Shown in pieces: positions 1 to 6,080 of a stretch of DNA of 18,118 nucleotides. A program made the position numbers and the translations under genes. Position 1 is the first letter of the stretch. Each line of letters begins with the position of its first letter. The notes beneath the pieces were generated by a model. That model did not search any database. It was given only the letters and a program-made list of their open reading frames with translations, and was not told the DNA's origin. The DNA lies in the NCBI GenBank assembly GCA_012798365.1, contig JAAZNH010000212.1:1-18118 (forward strand), in the 5' to 3' direction. This stretch comes from Methanomicrobiales archaeon. GTDB lineage: Archaea > Halobacteriota > Methanomicrobia > Methanomicrobiales > Methanospirillaceae.

Positions 1-45
1 GATCCCTACTGGCAGGAACTCGTTACAAAGTACAAGCTGAAGTAA
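1..45 (+). CDS. C-terminal end of an unidentified protein (partial)
   Basis: Frame 1 reads DPYWQELVTKYKLK and stops at TAA 43-45. Only 14 residues are in the window, so the product cannot be named from sequence. The gene converges on the amino-acid ABC importer genes. That importer lacks a substrate-binding protein in the window, and many family 3 binding proteins end in a short helix with a KY-type ending, so this could be the missing partner. That is a guess from context. An 8-T run follows the stop. Confidence 0.5.
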   Translation, partial: DPYWQELVTKYKLK

Positions 46-53
46 CAACTCTC

Positions 54-61
54 TTTTTTTT
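54..61 (+). terminator. Oligo-T termination signal
   Basis: A run of eight T lies 8 bases after the stop of the partial plus-strand gene and overlaps the stop codon of the convergent permease gene. Archaeal RNA polymerase can terminate on such T tracts without a hairpin. Confidence 0.5.
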
Positions 62-737
62 ATTGAACGTTCCCCGCACCGGTTCCCGGTACGGCATAGC
101 GTTTCTCAAGCTTGTCAACCCCGTATGTTGTCAGGGTGACGAGAGCAAGGTATACAATGCCGACTGCAAGGAAGGATTCATTGTACATGAAATATTTCGT
201 TGCAACGATCTTTGCAGCACCCGAGAGCTCGATGACCGTGATCATGTACGCGAGCGAGGAGTACTTGATCAAGTAAATGAACTCGTTTGCAAGGCCCGGG
301 ATCGCCCGGCGCATTGCCTGCGGGAGGATGATCGTCTCAATCGCCTGCGCCCTTGTCATGCCAAGGGCCTGTGCCGCAATCATCTGGCCATCCTTGATGG
401 ATGCGATGGCTCCCCGGATATATTCTGAGTTATATGCTGCATTGCACAGGATGAAACCCAGGACGGCCGCGGTGAAGGCCGGCAGGGTAACCCCGAGGGA
501 GGGGAGGCCGAAATAGATCATGAAGAGCAGGAGGAGGAGCGGGCAGCCCTTGAAAAAGATCACATAGCCGGAACAGGCGGCCCTGAGCGCACGTCCCCCG
601 TACTGCCTGCCAAGCGCAATACCGGTCCCTAAGAGGAGCCCGAAGGGGGCTGTCAGCATCACCAGGGCTACAGTGATGATGAGACCCTGCCAGAGGGCGG
701 GCAGGAGGATCTCGAGAAGAAAGGGTACCGGTTCCAT
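60..737 (-). CDS. Polar amino-acid ABC transporter permease
   Basis: This 225-residue HisM/GlnP-type inner subunit forms half of the membrane channel of an amino-acid importer. Hydrophobic helices begin around residues 10-35 and 55-80. The cytoplasmic EAA loop that contacts the ATPase is visible around residues 110-150, with AAQALGMTRAQAIETIILPQ followed by a conserved pattern ending in IPG. Length is normal for the family. It is the last gene of a three-gene minus-strand operon: the ATPase stop is 12 bases upstream of its ATG. Its C-terminus (YAVPGTGAGNVQ) resembles that of the first permease (FAIPGFGANTVQ), so the two are probably paralogues that pair as a heterodimer. The substrate cannot be assigned. 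Confidence 0.93.
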   Translation of the reverse strand: MEPVPFLLEILLPALWQGLIITVALVMLTAPFGLLLGTGIALGRQYGGRALRAACSGYVIFFKGCPLLLLLFMIYFGLPSLGVTLPAFTAAVLGFILCNAAYNSEYIRGAIASIKDGQMIAAQALGMTRAQAIETIILPQAMRRAIPGLANEFIYLIKYSSLAYMITVIELSGAAKIVATKYFMYNESFLAVGIVYLALVTLTTYGVDKLEKRYAVPGTGAGNVQ

Positions 738-749
738 GGTGCACGCGGG

Positions 750-1493
750 TTAATGATGGTCGATCTTTCCGATGAATTCCCGGGTTCTCGGGTGCTTTGG
801 GTTGTTCATGACCTCGGCGGGGGGCCCCTGTTCAATGATGCTGCCACCTTCCATGAAGATGACCTCGGTTGCAACCGACCGGGCAAATCCCATCTCGTGC
901 GTCACGACAAGCATCGTCATCCCGGAGCGGGCTAACTCTTTCATCACCTCGAGGACTTCCCGGGTTAGTTCCGGATCGAGTGCCGATGTTGGTTCATCGA
1001 AAAGAATCACCTCCGGATCCATCGCGAGACAGCGGGCAATGGACACCCGCTGGGCCTGGCCGCCAGAGAGTTCCGCAGGATAATGATCGGCCCAGTCAGC
1101 CATCCCGACACGCCGGAGCTCTTCCATCGCCTTGGCCCGGGCGGCTTTCCTGTCCATGCCGCGGACCTTGATCGGTGCAATCTCAACATTCTCGATCGCG
1201 GTCAGGTGGTCAAAGAGGTTGAAATTCTGGAAGACCATCCCGATCCGCTGCCGGTACTGGCTGATCCGCTGGCCGCAGCCGGTGATCTCCTCATCGTCAA
1301 GAAACACCCTGCCCCGGTCCGGGGTGGTCAGCTGGTTGATGCAGCGCAGAAGCGTGCTTTTGCCGGTGCCGGAGGGCCCGATGAAGACAATGGTCTCTCC
1401 TTTTTTTACCGTGAATGATATGCCGTGCAGGACCTCGCGGTCCCCGAAATTCTTGTGGATATCCTCAAGCCGGAGAATGAATTTCTCTGTCAT
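750..1493 (-). CDS. Polar amino-acid ABC transporter ATP-binding protein
   Basis: This 247-residue GlnQ/HisP-type ATPase powers the flanking permeases. Every catalytic element is present: Walker A GPSGTGKST (39-47), Q-loop Gln89 in FQNFNLFDHLT, signature LSGGQ (142-146), Walker B ILFDEP (163-168) with catalytic Glu167, D-loop SALD, and switch His199 in VVTHEMGF. The FNLFDHLTAIENV stretch is typical of the polar amino-acid subfamily. Its ATG overlaps the stop of the upstream permease in an ATGA arrangement, which implies translational coupling. The amino acid carried is unknown. Confidence 0.95.
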   Translation of the reverse strand: MTEKFILRLEDIHKNFGDREVLHGISFTVKKGETIVFIGPSGTGKSTLLRCINQLTTPDRGRVFLDDEEITGCGQRISQYRQRIGMVFQNFNLFDHLTAIENVEIAPIKVRGMDRKAARAKAMEELRRVGMADWADHYPAELSGGQAQRVSIARCLAMDPEVILFDEPTSALDPELTREVLEVMKELARSGMTMLVVTHEMGFARSVATEVIFMEGGSIIEQGPPAEVMNNPKHPRTREFIGKIDHH

Positions 1494-2176
1494 GGCTGCA
1501 CCGTATTTGCCCCAAAGCCGGGAATGGCAAAATGCTCCTCAGTCCGGCGGATGACATACATTCCCGCATAATTCAGGGCAATGAACAGGAATGCACAGGC
1601 AAGGTACACCGGCATGGTGACATAGGTCTGGCTGACGATCTGGGAGGCCCTGGTCAGGAGTTCGGCAACACCGATGGCATAACAGACCGCCGAATCGGTC
1701 AGGATCTCGGGATACTCGTTGGACCAGCCGGGAAGCGAGATCCGGAGAGCCTGGGGAAGGATGATGCACTGGATTGCGATCAGCGGCGTCATACCAAGCG
1801 ACAGGGCTGCGGTCATTTGCCCGCTGGAAACCGACTGGATCCCGCCGCGGAAGATCTGCGACTGGTAGGCAGCTCCCCGCAATCCGAGAACAACAGCGCC
1901 GATAACAAAGGCCGGGAAGTCCAGGCCAAGGGCCGGGAACAGGCCGAAATAGAAGAGGAAGAGCAGGACCAGGACGGGAAGGCCGCGGAAGAACCAGACG
2001 TACACTGATATGAGGGAGCGAAGAACCGGGGGGCCATAGACCTGCCCGAGGGCAAGTGGAAGGCCGAGGATGAACCCGATGGCAAGTGCCGATAGGACAA
2101 GGCCGAGCGTCAGGGCGATACCTCCAAGGAGATAGGGGCCCCATTCAATCAGGATTGCAACGGCATCCATGGTCAT
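1490..2176 (-). CDS. Polar amino-acid ABC transporter permease (first gene of operon)
   Basis: This 228-residue HisQ/GlnP-type permease has a long hydrophobic N-terminal helix, the WFFRGLPVLVLLF segment typical of this family, and an EAA loop (TAALSLGMTPLIAIQCIILPQ) followed by LPG. The ATG at 2176 is preferred because GAGGT sits 4 bases upstream; an in-frame ATG at 2170 is possible. It starts the operon permease-ATPase-permease and overlaps the ATPase start by four bases. No substrate-binding protein lies immediately upstream, unlike many bacterial operons of this type. Confidence 0.93.
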   Translation of the reverse strand: MTMDAVAILIEWGPYLLGGIALTLGLVLSALAIGFILGLPLALGQVYGPPVLRSLISVYVWFFRGLPVLVLLFLFYFGLFPALGLDFPAFVIGAVVLGLRGAAYQSQIFRGGIQSVSSGQMTAALSLGMTPLIAIQCIILPQALRISLPGWSNEYPEILTDSAVCYAIGVAELLTRASQIVSQTYVTMPVYLACAFLFIALNYAGMYVIRRTEEHFAIPGFGANTVQP

Positions 2177-2218
2177 GACAACCTCGCCGCCCGCAAGGAA
2201 AAATTCCCCGCCGGCCGG

Positions 2219-2240
2219 GTCAATATACCAGAGTATAAGC
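2219..2240 (-). promoter_or_regulatory. Candidate archaeal TATA elements for the amino-acid ABC operon
   Basis: On the minus strand GCTTATACTC (2240-2231) and GGTATATTGAC (2229-2219) both resemble archaeal TATA boxes, about 45-65 bases upstream of the first permease ATG. Either would give a short leader that contains the GAGGT ribosome site. Which one is used cannot be decided by eye. Confidence 0.4.
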
Positions 2241-2248
2241 AGATATCA

Positions 2249-2274
2249 GGGAAAAAAATTCCCTTTTTAAAAAA
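2249..2274. terminator. Hairpin plus T tracts, likely terminator after the YHS gene
   Basis: GGGAA (2249-2253) and TTCCC (2259-2263) form a 5-bp stem followed on the plus strand by five T. Read on the minus strand, the end of the YHS gene is followed by T6 (2274-2269) and then T7 (2258-2252). As no plus-strand gene lies just upstream, termination of the minus-strand YHS transcript before the ABC operon promoter is the more sensible role. Confidence 0.5.
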
Positions 2275-2285
2275 CCTGCAGGATT

Positions 2286-2468
2286 TCAGGAACAATCGTT
2301 GAGGTGAGAGCGGACATTGCTGGCAATCCGGGCACACCACGCCGGGTTCTCCGTGAACTGCGTTTTACAGTAATTACAGCAGAAGCACCATTTCATGTCC
2401 TTGTGCGTGACAGTGCATTTTGCATCTTCCTCATCAACGATTGCCAGACCCGCAGGATCGGTTTCCAT
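2286..2468 (-). CDS. Small YHS-domain-like metal-binding protein
   Basis: A 60-residue protein with seven Cys (18, 28, 30, 31, 34, 45, 59). The core KWCFCCNYCKTQFTENP matches the YHS signature (YxFCCxxCxxxFxxNP), a domain thought to bind metal and found in metal ATPases and small heavy-metal or reductase-associated proteins. The N-terminal DP of the usual DPVCGM motif is present (residues 4-5), but the Cys of that motif is missing and the sequence reads DPAGLAI. Tyr or Phe at 28 is replaced by Cys, so the metal site may differ from the canonical one. No clear Shine-Dalgarno is seen. It lies 131 bases downstream of the DUF6498 gene on the same strand. Its biological role is unknown. Confidence 0.8.
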   Translation of the reverse strand: METDPAGLAIVDEEDAKCTVTHKDMKWCFCCNYCKTQFTENPAWCARIASNVRSHLNDCS

Positions 2469-2599
2469 GATATTTCCCAGGTACCCAAGAAAACGATTCG
2501 TTCCTAACGATAACGTGTCAGCACGGTATGTTCTCCATGAGTGTCATCAACAGGACAATTCTTCCCACTCATCATTGATCCTGTCCACGGGTGACGCGA

Positions 2600-3307
2600 T
2601 TATTCTGGAGCGCCTGCTGCCTGGTCCGGGGGGACAATGGTATGTTTGGCCAGGTGGGCTGCGATATCCGCCCAGGTCTTGAGCACCAGGAAGAGCACGA
2701 GCACCGGCATCGTCGAGGTGATCCCCATCTCCTGCAGGATAAAGATGACGATGCTGCCAAAGATGATGGTCAGGTGCATCGGGATGATACGGTGATACGG
2801 CGCAAAGAAATCGTCTCCCCCGGCCTCATGGATGTGAACATTCCAGTGGGCAGCAAACGAGTACAGGTGGTTGACAAAAAAGAGCCCGCAGGACAGGTAC
2901 AGCCCGGGCTCCGAGAAGTTCACCGGCCCAAAAATCCCTGAGTCAACGATGAACTCGTAGTAGGCGAAATGAAAGATCCCGTAATGGATGACAAAGAAGA
3001 TCGTCATCCCGAACCGGGCAAGGATGCTGCCGGCAGGGTCAAGGGTTGCAAAAGTTGCAGCTGCAGAATCGCCGGCCGGTGGGGCAGGGAATTTCCGGGC
3101 CGAACCGGCCGTGAGAAGCGACAGGGCAGTGAATATCCCGATCATCACGCTCTGCACCCAGTAGCTGAACATCACCGTGGCAAGGTCCCAGTTCCCGACA
3201 ATTGCCAGGATGATGGTAACAAGGTTGACAATGACAAGGGAGATCAGCGGGAAGTCATTGGCTGGTTCACCGGGAAGAATACGGGAGAACGGGGGCCACA
3301 GCTGCAT
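2600..3307 (-). CDS. DUF6498-like multi-pass membrane protein
   Basis: A 235-residue integral membrane protein. Hydrophobic segments are visible near residues 20-38, 45-67, 100-120, 135-153, 176-193 and 198-212. The WDLATVMFSYWVQSVMIGIFT stretch (40-60) and the conserved His-bearing segment FFVIHYGIFHFAYYEF (104-119) are what I recognise as DUF6498-type features. Several His residues (108, 113, 147, 154, 158, 160) sit at or near membrane borders, so metal binding is possible but unproven. Function is unknown. It is divergent from the flavodoxin gene, and a minus-strand CTTTTATC element about 20 bases upstream suggests a nearly leaderless mRNA. Confidence 0.8.
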   Translation of the reverse strand: MQLWPPFSRILPGEPANDFPLISLVIVNLVTIILAIVGNWDLATVMFSYWVQSVMIGIFTALSLLTAGSARKFPAPPAGDSAAATFATLDPAGSILARFGMTIFFVIHYGIFHFAYYEFIVDSGIFGPVNFSEPGLYLSCGLFFVNHLYSFAAHWNVHIHEAGGDDFFAPYHRIIPMHLTIIFGSIVIFILQEMGITSTMPVLVLFLVLKTWADIAAHLAKHTIVPPDQAAGAPE

Positions 3308-3323
3308 TATGCGGTTGTTGGTG

Positions 3324-3332
3324 ATAAAAGCT
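3324..3332 (-). promoter_or_regulatory. Candidate TATA box for the DUF6498-like gene
   Basis: The minus strand reads CTTTTATC about 18-25 bases upstream of the ATG at 3307. This spacing fits an archaeal promoter with a leaderless or very short leader transcript. Confidence 0.4.
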
Positions 3333-3373
3333 CAAAATGGTATTGACTGCCGCAGCAGGAGGGCGTGCCCGGT

Positions 3374-3407
3374 TCTTTATAGGGGAAGACGCAAGTATTC
3401 CGGGAGG
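3374..3407 (+). promoter_or_regulatory. TATA box and ribosome site that set the flavodoxin start
   Basis: CTTTATAG (3374-3381) resembles an archaeal TATA box, and GGGAGG (3402-3407) is a good ribosome-binding site. GGAGG lies 7 bases before GTG 3415 but only 1-2 bases before ATG 3409, so the GTG is the better start. The promoter lies inside the longest possible reading frame (from 3337), which argues against that longer start. Confidence 0.55.
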
Positions 3408-3414
3408 GATGGTT

Positions 3415-3936
3415 GTGGCAGCGCGGGTTCTTGTCGCCTATACATCAAAAAAAGGATCAACTGCCGGTATTGCTGAGGCGGTTGCAAAGGAGCTGAAAGC
3501 CCGGGGTCTTGTGGTTGAAGTGTCCACCATGGAGACGGTCACGTCCCTGGCAGCGTACGATGCGGTTGTTCTGGGGGTTCCGGTGTACACGGGCAGGATC
3601 ATGAGCCCGCTCGCTTTATTTGTTGCCCGACACCGGGATGCGCTGGGAAAACTGCCGGTTGCGGCCTTTGCCGCAGGAATCGCCCCGGTTTTTCCTAAAA
3701 CCGGTGAAGTATCACAGTTTACGGACCAGCTTAGTACCGCACTCCAGCCCGTCCGCCCGGTTTCCGTAACCATGTTTGCCGGCCGCCTTGATCCGAAAAA
3801 CCTGTCCTTTGTCGAGCGGGGCCTTACTGCGCTCCTGAAGGTGCCGACCGGTGATTTCCGTGACTGGAAGGCAATCGCTGCATGGGCCGCAGAACTCCCC
3901 GCGAAAATGGGGCTTTCCGGCCGCCAGCAGGCTTAA
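3415..3936 (+). CDS. Flavodoxin-domain protein
   Basis: With the GTG start the product has 173 residues. The N-terminal strand and phosphate loop ARVLVAYTSKKGSTAGIA (residues 3-20) contain the TSxxGST pattern that wraps the FMN phosphate. YDAVVLGVPVYTGRI (around 47-61) is the second FMN-contacting loop. The overall pattern resembles the flavodoxin group that includes protoporphyrinogen oxidase HemG-like proteins, but heme synthesis is not implied here. It should act as a cytoplasmic one- or two-electron carrier or an FMN-dependent reductase. It is followed after 26 bases by the small Cys/His protein, so the two are probably co-transcribed. Confidence 0.88.
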   Translation: MAARVLVAYTSKKGSTAGIAEAVAKELKARGLVVEVSTMETVTSLAAYDAVVLGVPVYTGRIMSPLALFVARHRDALGKLPVAAFAAGIAPVFPKTGEVSQFTDQLSTALQPVRPVSVTMFAGRLDPKNLSFVERGLTALLKVPTGDFRDWKAIAAWAAELPAKMGLSGRQQA

Positions 3937-3962
3937 ACGTTCACGGTACAAGATACCAGTCA

Positions 3963-4130
3963 ATGTCACCCACGGTGCGCCCGGACTGTCCCTGCCCGAA
4001 AGTCTCATGCCGGCGGCATACCCTCTGCGATGAGTGCGAGGCTGCCCATGTTCCAAAAGGGGGCCTGCCCTATTGTAAACGGCCGAGGCGATCGTTCTGG
4101 GAGCGGATCTGGAGATTGTTCGGTTTCTGA
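3963..4130 (+). CDS. 55-residue Cys/His-rich protein, probable zinc-binding
   Basis: The product holds Cys at 9, 11, 16, 22, 25 and 38 and His at 19 and 29, in the order CPCPKVSCRRHxLCxxC then H and GGLPYC. This is a pattern I recognise from small conserved hypothetical proteins of anaerobes (CPCxxxxCxRHGxCxxCxxxH...LPYC). The spacing suggests one or two structural metal sites. The C-terminal tail (residues 39-55) is basic and aromatic (RRSFWERIWRLFGF) and could be an amphipathic membrane-contacting helix. The ATG at 3963 is chosen because the Cys/His core begins just after it; upstream codons overlap the flavodoxin gene. No clear ribosome site. Function unknown. Confidence 0.75.
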   Translation: MSPTVRPDCPCPKVSCRRHTLCDECEAAHVPKGGLPYCKRPRRSFWERIWRLFGF

Positions 4131-4217
4131 ATGCAACCGGGCCCGGTCTGTTCTTCCTGCAGACAACCATCCAATCTATTGGCGGGATCTGTCTCACGTC
4201 ATCAGATAATCCGGCAA

Positions 4218-4233
4218 TTTTTTTTTAAAAAAA
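4218..4233. terminator. Bidirectional oligo-T terminator
   Basis: Nine T (4218-4226) are followed directly by seven A (4227-4233), giving T tracts on both strands between the convergent small Cys/His gene and the lipoprotein gene. The rest of 4131-4247 shows no gene. Confidence 0.6.
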
Positions 4234-4247
4234 GAGAGAGACAGGGA

Positions 4248-4895
4248 TTAGACTTTCTTGCCTGCCCAGTTCCCGTTCTGGTTCGGGCATTCAGCTGCCC
4301 TGTCTGCAACATCCTTGGAGTTCCCCTGGAAGACACCGATGAATCCGTTGTTTTCCGGGTTCATGTAGATGGTAAATGTTCCGGAATCGTCCTTGGTATC
4401 AGTCATAGTCGAGGTTGTGAGGTCACAGAACGCCTTCCATGTGCCTTTCACTGATGTGCCATCAACGGTCCCTGTCAGGGTAACGGGACAATTCTCATTC
4501 ACAATATTGCCAACGACCTTCATGCTGCCGGTGACATCACAGTTGTTCTGCGTCATGGTCCCCTGAAGATTCCATTCGGTCGCCACGGTATTGGTCCAGG
4601 GATTCGGGTTGTCTTGCGTTGCGGGGAAGAAATGGTGCCGGTTGTCCTGGCAGCGGTCGCCATAATACGTGTCCCAGCTGGCGGTCCAGACGCCTTTTCC
4701 GCTGGCATCAACGCAGCTCTTTGTTGTTGTCGCGGCTACCGGGGCCGATGCAGCTGCTCCTGAAGCTGCCGCGGGTTCGGCTGGAGCAGGGGTTGATGAC
4801 GGGGTGGTTGTTGTTTTTGATGAAGTACAGCCAGCTGCAAACATCGCGATGCACGCGACTGCGAGCAAGAGAACGATTCCTTTAGTGAAATTCAT
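4248..4895 (-). CDS. Predicted lipoprotein with beta-rich domain
   Basis: The 215-residue product begins with a classic lipoprotein signal: a charged start, a hydrophobic core, and lipobox FAAGC with lipid-accepting Cys23. Residues 24-58 are a Thr/Pro/Ala-rich linker. The mature domain (about 60-215) has six Cys (61, 82, 119, 136, 157, 203), probably three disulfides. Its alternating pattern of W/T/G-rich strands (GVWTASWDTYYG, GTMTQNNCDVTGSM, LTGTVDGTSVKGTW, GTFTIYM, FIGVFQG) suggests an extracellular beta-sheet or small barrel domain. I do not recognise a named family. It is the third of three consecutive minus-strand lipoprotein genes, 63 bases after the second. Confidence 0.85.
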   Translation of the reverse strand: MNFTKGIVLLLAVACIAMFAAGCTSSKTTTTPSSTPAPAEPAAASGAAASAPVAATTTKSCVDASGKGVWTASWDTYYGDRCQDNRHHFFPATQDNPNPWTNTVATEWNLQGTMTQNNCDVTGSMKVVGNIVNENCPVTLTGTVDGTSVKGTWKAFCDLTTSTMTDTKDDSGTFTIYMNPENNGFIGVFQGNSKDVADRAAECPNQNGNWAGKKV

Positions 4896-4958
4896 ACAAT
4901 ATAAATGTACGAGGAACTAAAAAATCTGTAGTATTTGATTCAATGATAAAAAGGACGG

Positions 4959-6002
4959 TTAGTTGGAGGGGGCTTCGCAACCATCCTCATGGATGCCGTT
5001 AGCATTTGTCCATCCGGTGACACAGTGCTCCACTTCGCACTTCCCGTTCTCATTCACGCCATTACAGACTGCGTGGCCGGCATTGGGGAGAGAACAAACT
5101 TTTCCACACGTTCCGCAGTTGTTATCATCGGCATTGAGATCAACCTCGCAGCCATCCTCAGCTTTACCGTTACAGTCAGCCCATCCCTTCTCGCAGGATT
5201 TAATGAAACATACTCCCCCCAGGCAGCCGTTGTCGGCATGGGCAAGTACGCATCCCTTCCGGCATGCCCCGCAGTGTTTTACGTCCGTCATCAGGTCAAC
5301 ACAGTAATTGGTCGAGAAGACACGGCACTGGGTGAGGCCGGCACCGCAGGTTTCAGAAGTCTGGGAGGCAGTCGTGGTTGCAGCCGCAAACGTTGTGGTG
5401 GCAGGTTGCAGTGTCCGGGCCGGACAGGGTGTATGGGTAGGAGTCGGTCCGGCCAGTGAGTCGGGCGAGACATTGACTACCTTTGTTCCCGCCGGTTCCT
5501 TGCCGGACTGCATCAGGTCTGCTGATTCCCACCAGCCACAGTAGGTGTTGTAGTAGCAGGAGGTGTTGAACCAGACCCGGAACTCAGAAGAGGTCCGGAT
5601 CAGGTTCTCATCGTAATCACAGGTAAAACCGGATCCGGTGCCGGAAACAAAGGTTGCCGTGGCCAGCGGGGTTGCTGAAGGATTCACACCCAGGCACCGC
5701 TGGATGCAGGCATCCGATCCCCCGGGTGATGCCTCAGAACAATCAGCGAGACAACACGTCTGCGTGCACTGGGCCGCATTCTGCCCGGAATATTGGGTGC
5801 ATACGTTCATGCAATCTGTATAATCAGTGCCCGTTGAACCGGAAGGTGCGTCTGCTCCGTGGACCGCGGGTTGTGCAGCGGGAGCCGGGGTACTGCCAAA
5901 ATTCCCGACACCAGCTTTTGTGAGGATGTCACCGGTACAACCGGTTACGACAACAAACAGTACAACAATCAGGGAGACAAAGAGAGTAAGGGGATAATTC
6001 AC
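4959..6002 (-). CDS. Predicted Cys-rich lipoprotein with two tandem NCGxCG-type modules
   Basis: The 347-residue surface protein starts with GTG; the signal peptide (1-21) and lipobox VVTGC (Cys22) require this start. It has about 31 Cys. Order: linker; a Cys cluster (64-103) with a TCC and several CxxxC pairs; a middle segment with W and C residues (128-160); Thr/Ala linker (195-217); then two Cys modules. Module 1 (about 239-287) reads HCGACRKGC...GVC...CEKGWADCNGKAEDGCEVDL and module 2 (about 293-343) NCGTCGKVC...GKC...CVTGWTNANGIHEDGCEA. These NCGxCGxxC-DGCE repeats resemble modules common in myxobacterial secreted proteins (Stig1-like). Probably disulfide-bonded and possibly adhesive; the ligand is unknown. 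Confidence 0.88.
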   Translation of the reverse strand: MNYPLTLFVSLIVVLFVVVTGCTGDILTKAGVGNFGSTPAPAAQPAVHGADAPSGSTGTDYTDCMNVCTQYSGQNAAQCTQTCCLADCSEASPGGSDACIQRCLGVNPSATPLATATFVSGTGSGFTCDYDENLIRTSSEFRVWFNTSCYYNTYCGWWESADLMQSGKEPAGTKVVNVSPDSLAGPTPTHTPCPARTLQPATTTFAAATTTASQTSETCGAGLTQCRVFSTNYCVDLMTDVKHCGACRKGCVLAHADNGCLGGVCFIKSCEKGWADCNGKAEDGCEVDLNADDNNCGTCGKVCSLPNAGHAVCNGVNENGKCEVEHCVTGWTNANGIHEDGCEAPSN

Positions 6003-6008
6003 ATTATC

Positions 6009-6040
6009 ACAGGTTCCTGTGGGAAGCCCAAAAATTTAAG
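6009..6040 (-). promoter_or_regulatory. TATA box and small inverted repeat upstream of the 347-residue lipoprotein gene
   Basis: The minus strand reads CTTAAATTTT (6040-6031), a good TATA-like element about 30-38 bases before the GTG start. Between it and the start lies ACAGG-TT-CCTGT (6009-6020), a 5-bp inverted repeat near the expected transcription start, placed where a repressor or an RNA hairpin could act. Confidence 0.4.
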
Positions 6041-6066
6041 GATGCGGTTTCGCATCAAGGAAAAAA
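6041..6066 (-). terminator. T6 run and GATGCG hairpin after the 488-residue lipoprotein gene
   Basis: Past the stop of the upstream gene the minus strand holds T6 (6066-6061) followed by a perfect 6-bp stem, GATGCG/CGCATC with a 4-base loop (6041-6056). The T run is the likely termination point. The hairpin separates it from the next promoter. Confidence 0.45.
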
Positions 6067-6080
6067 GGGGGCGCTGGTCA

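Noticed and set aside
3337..3414. Longer flavodoxin start at ATG 3337
   Set aside because: The extra residues contain no flavodoxin sequence, and a TATA box and ribosome site lie inside that stretch.
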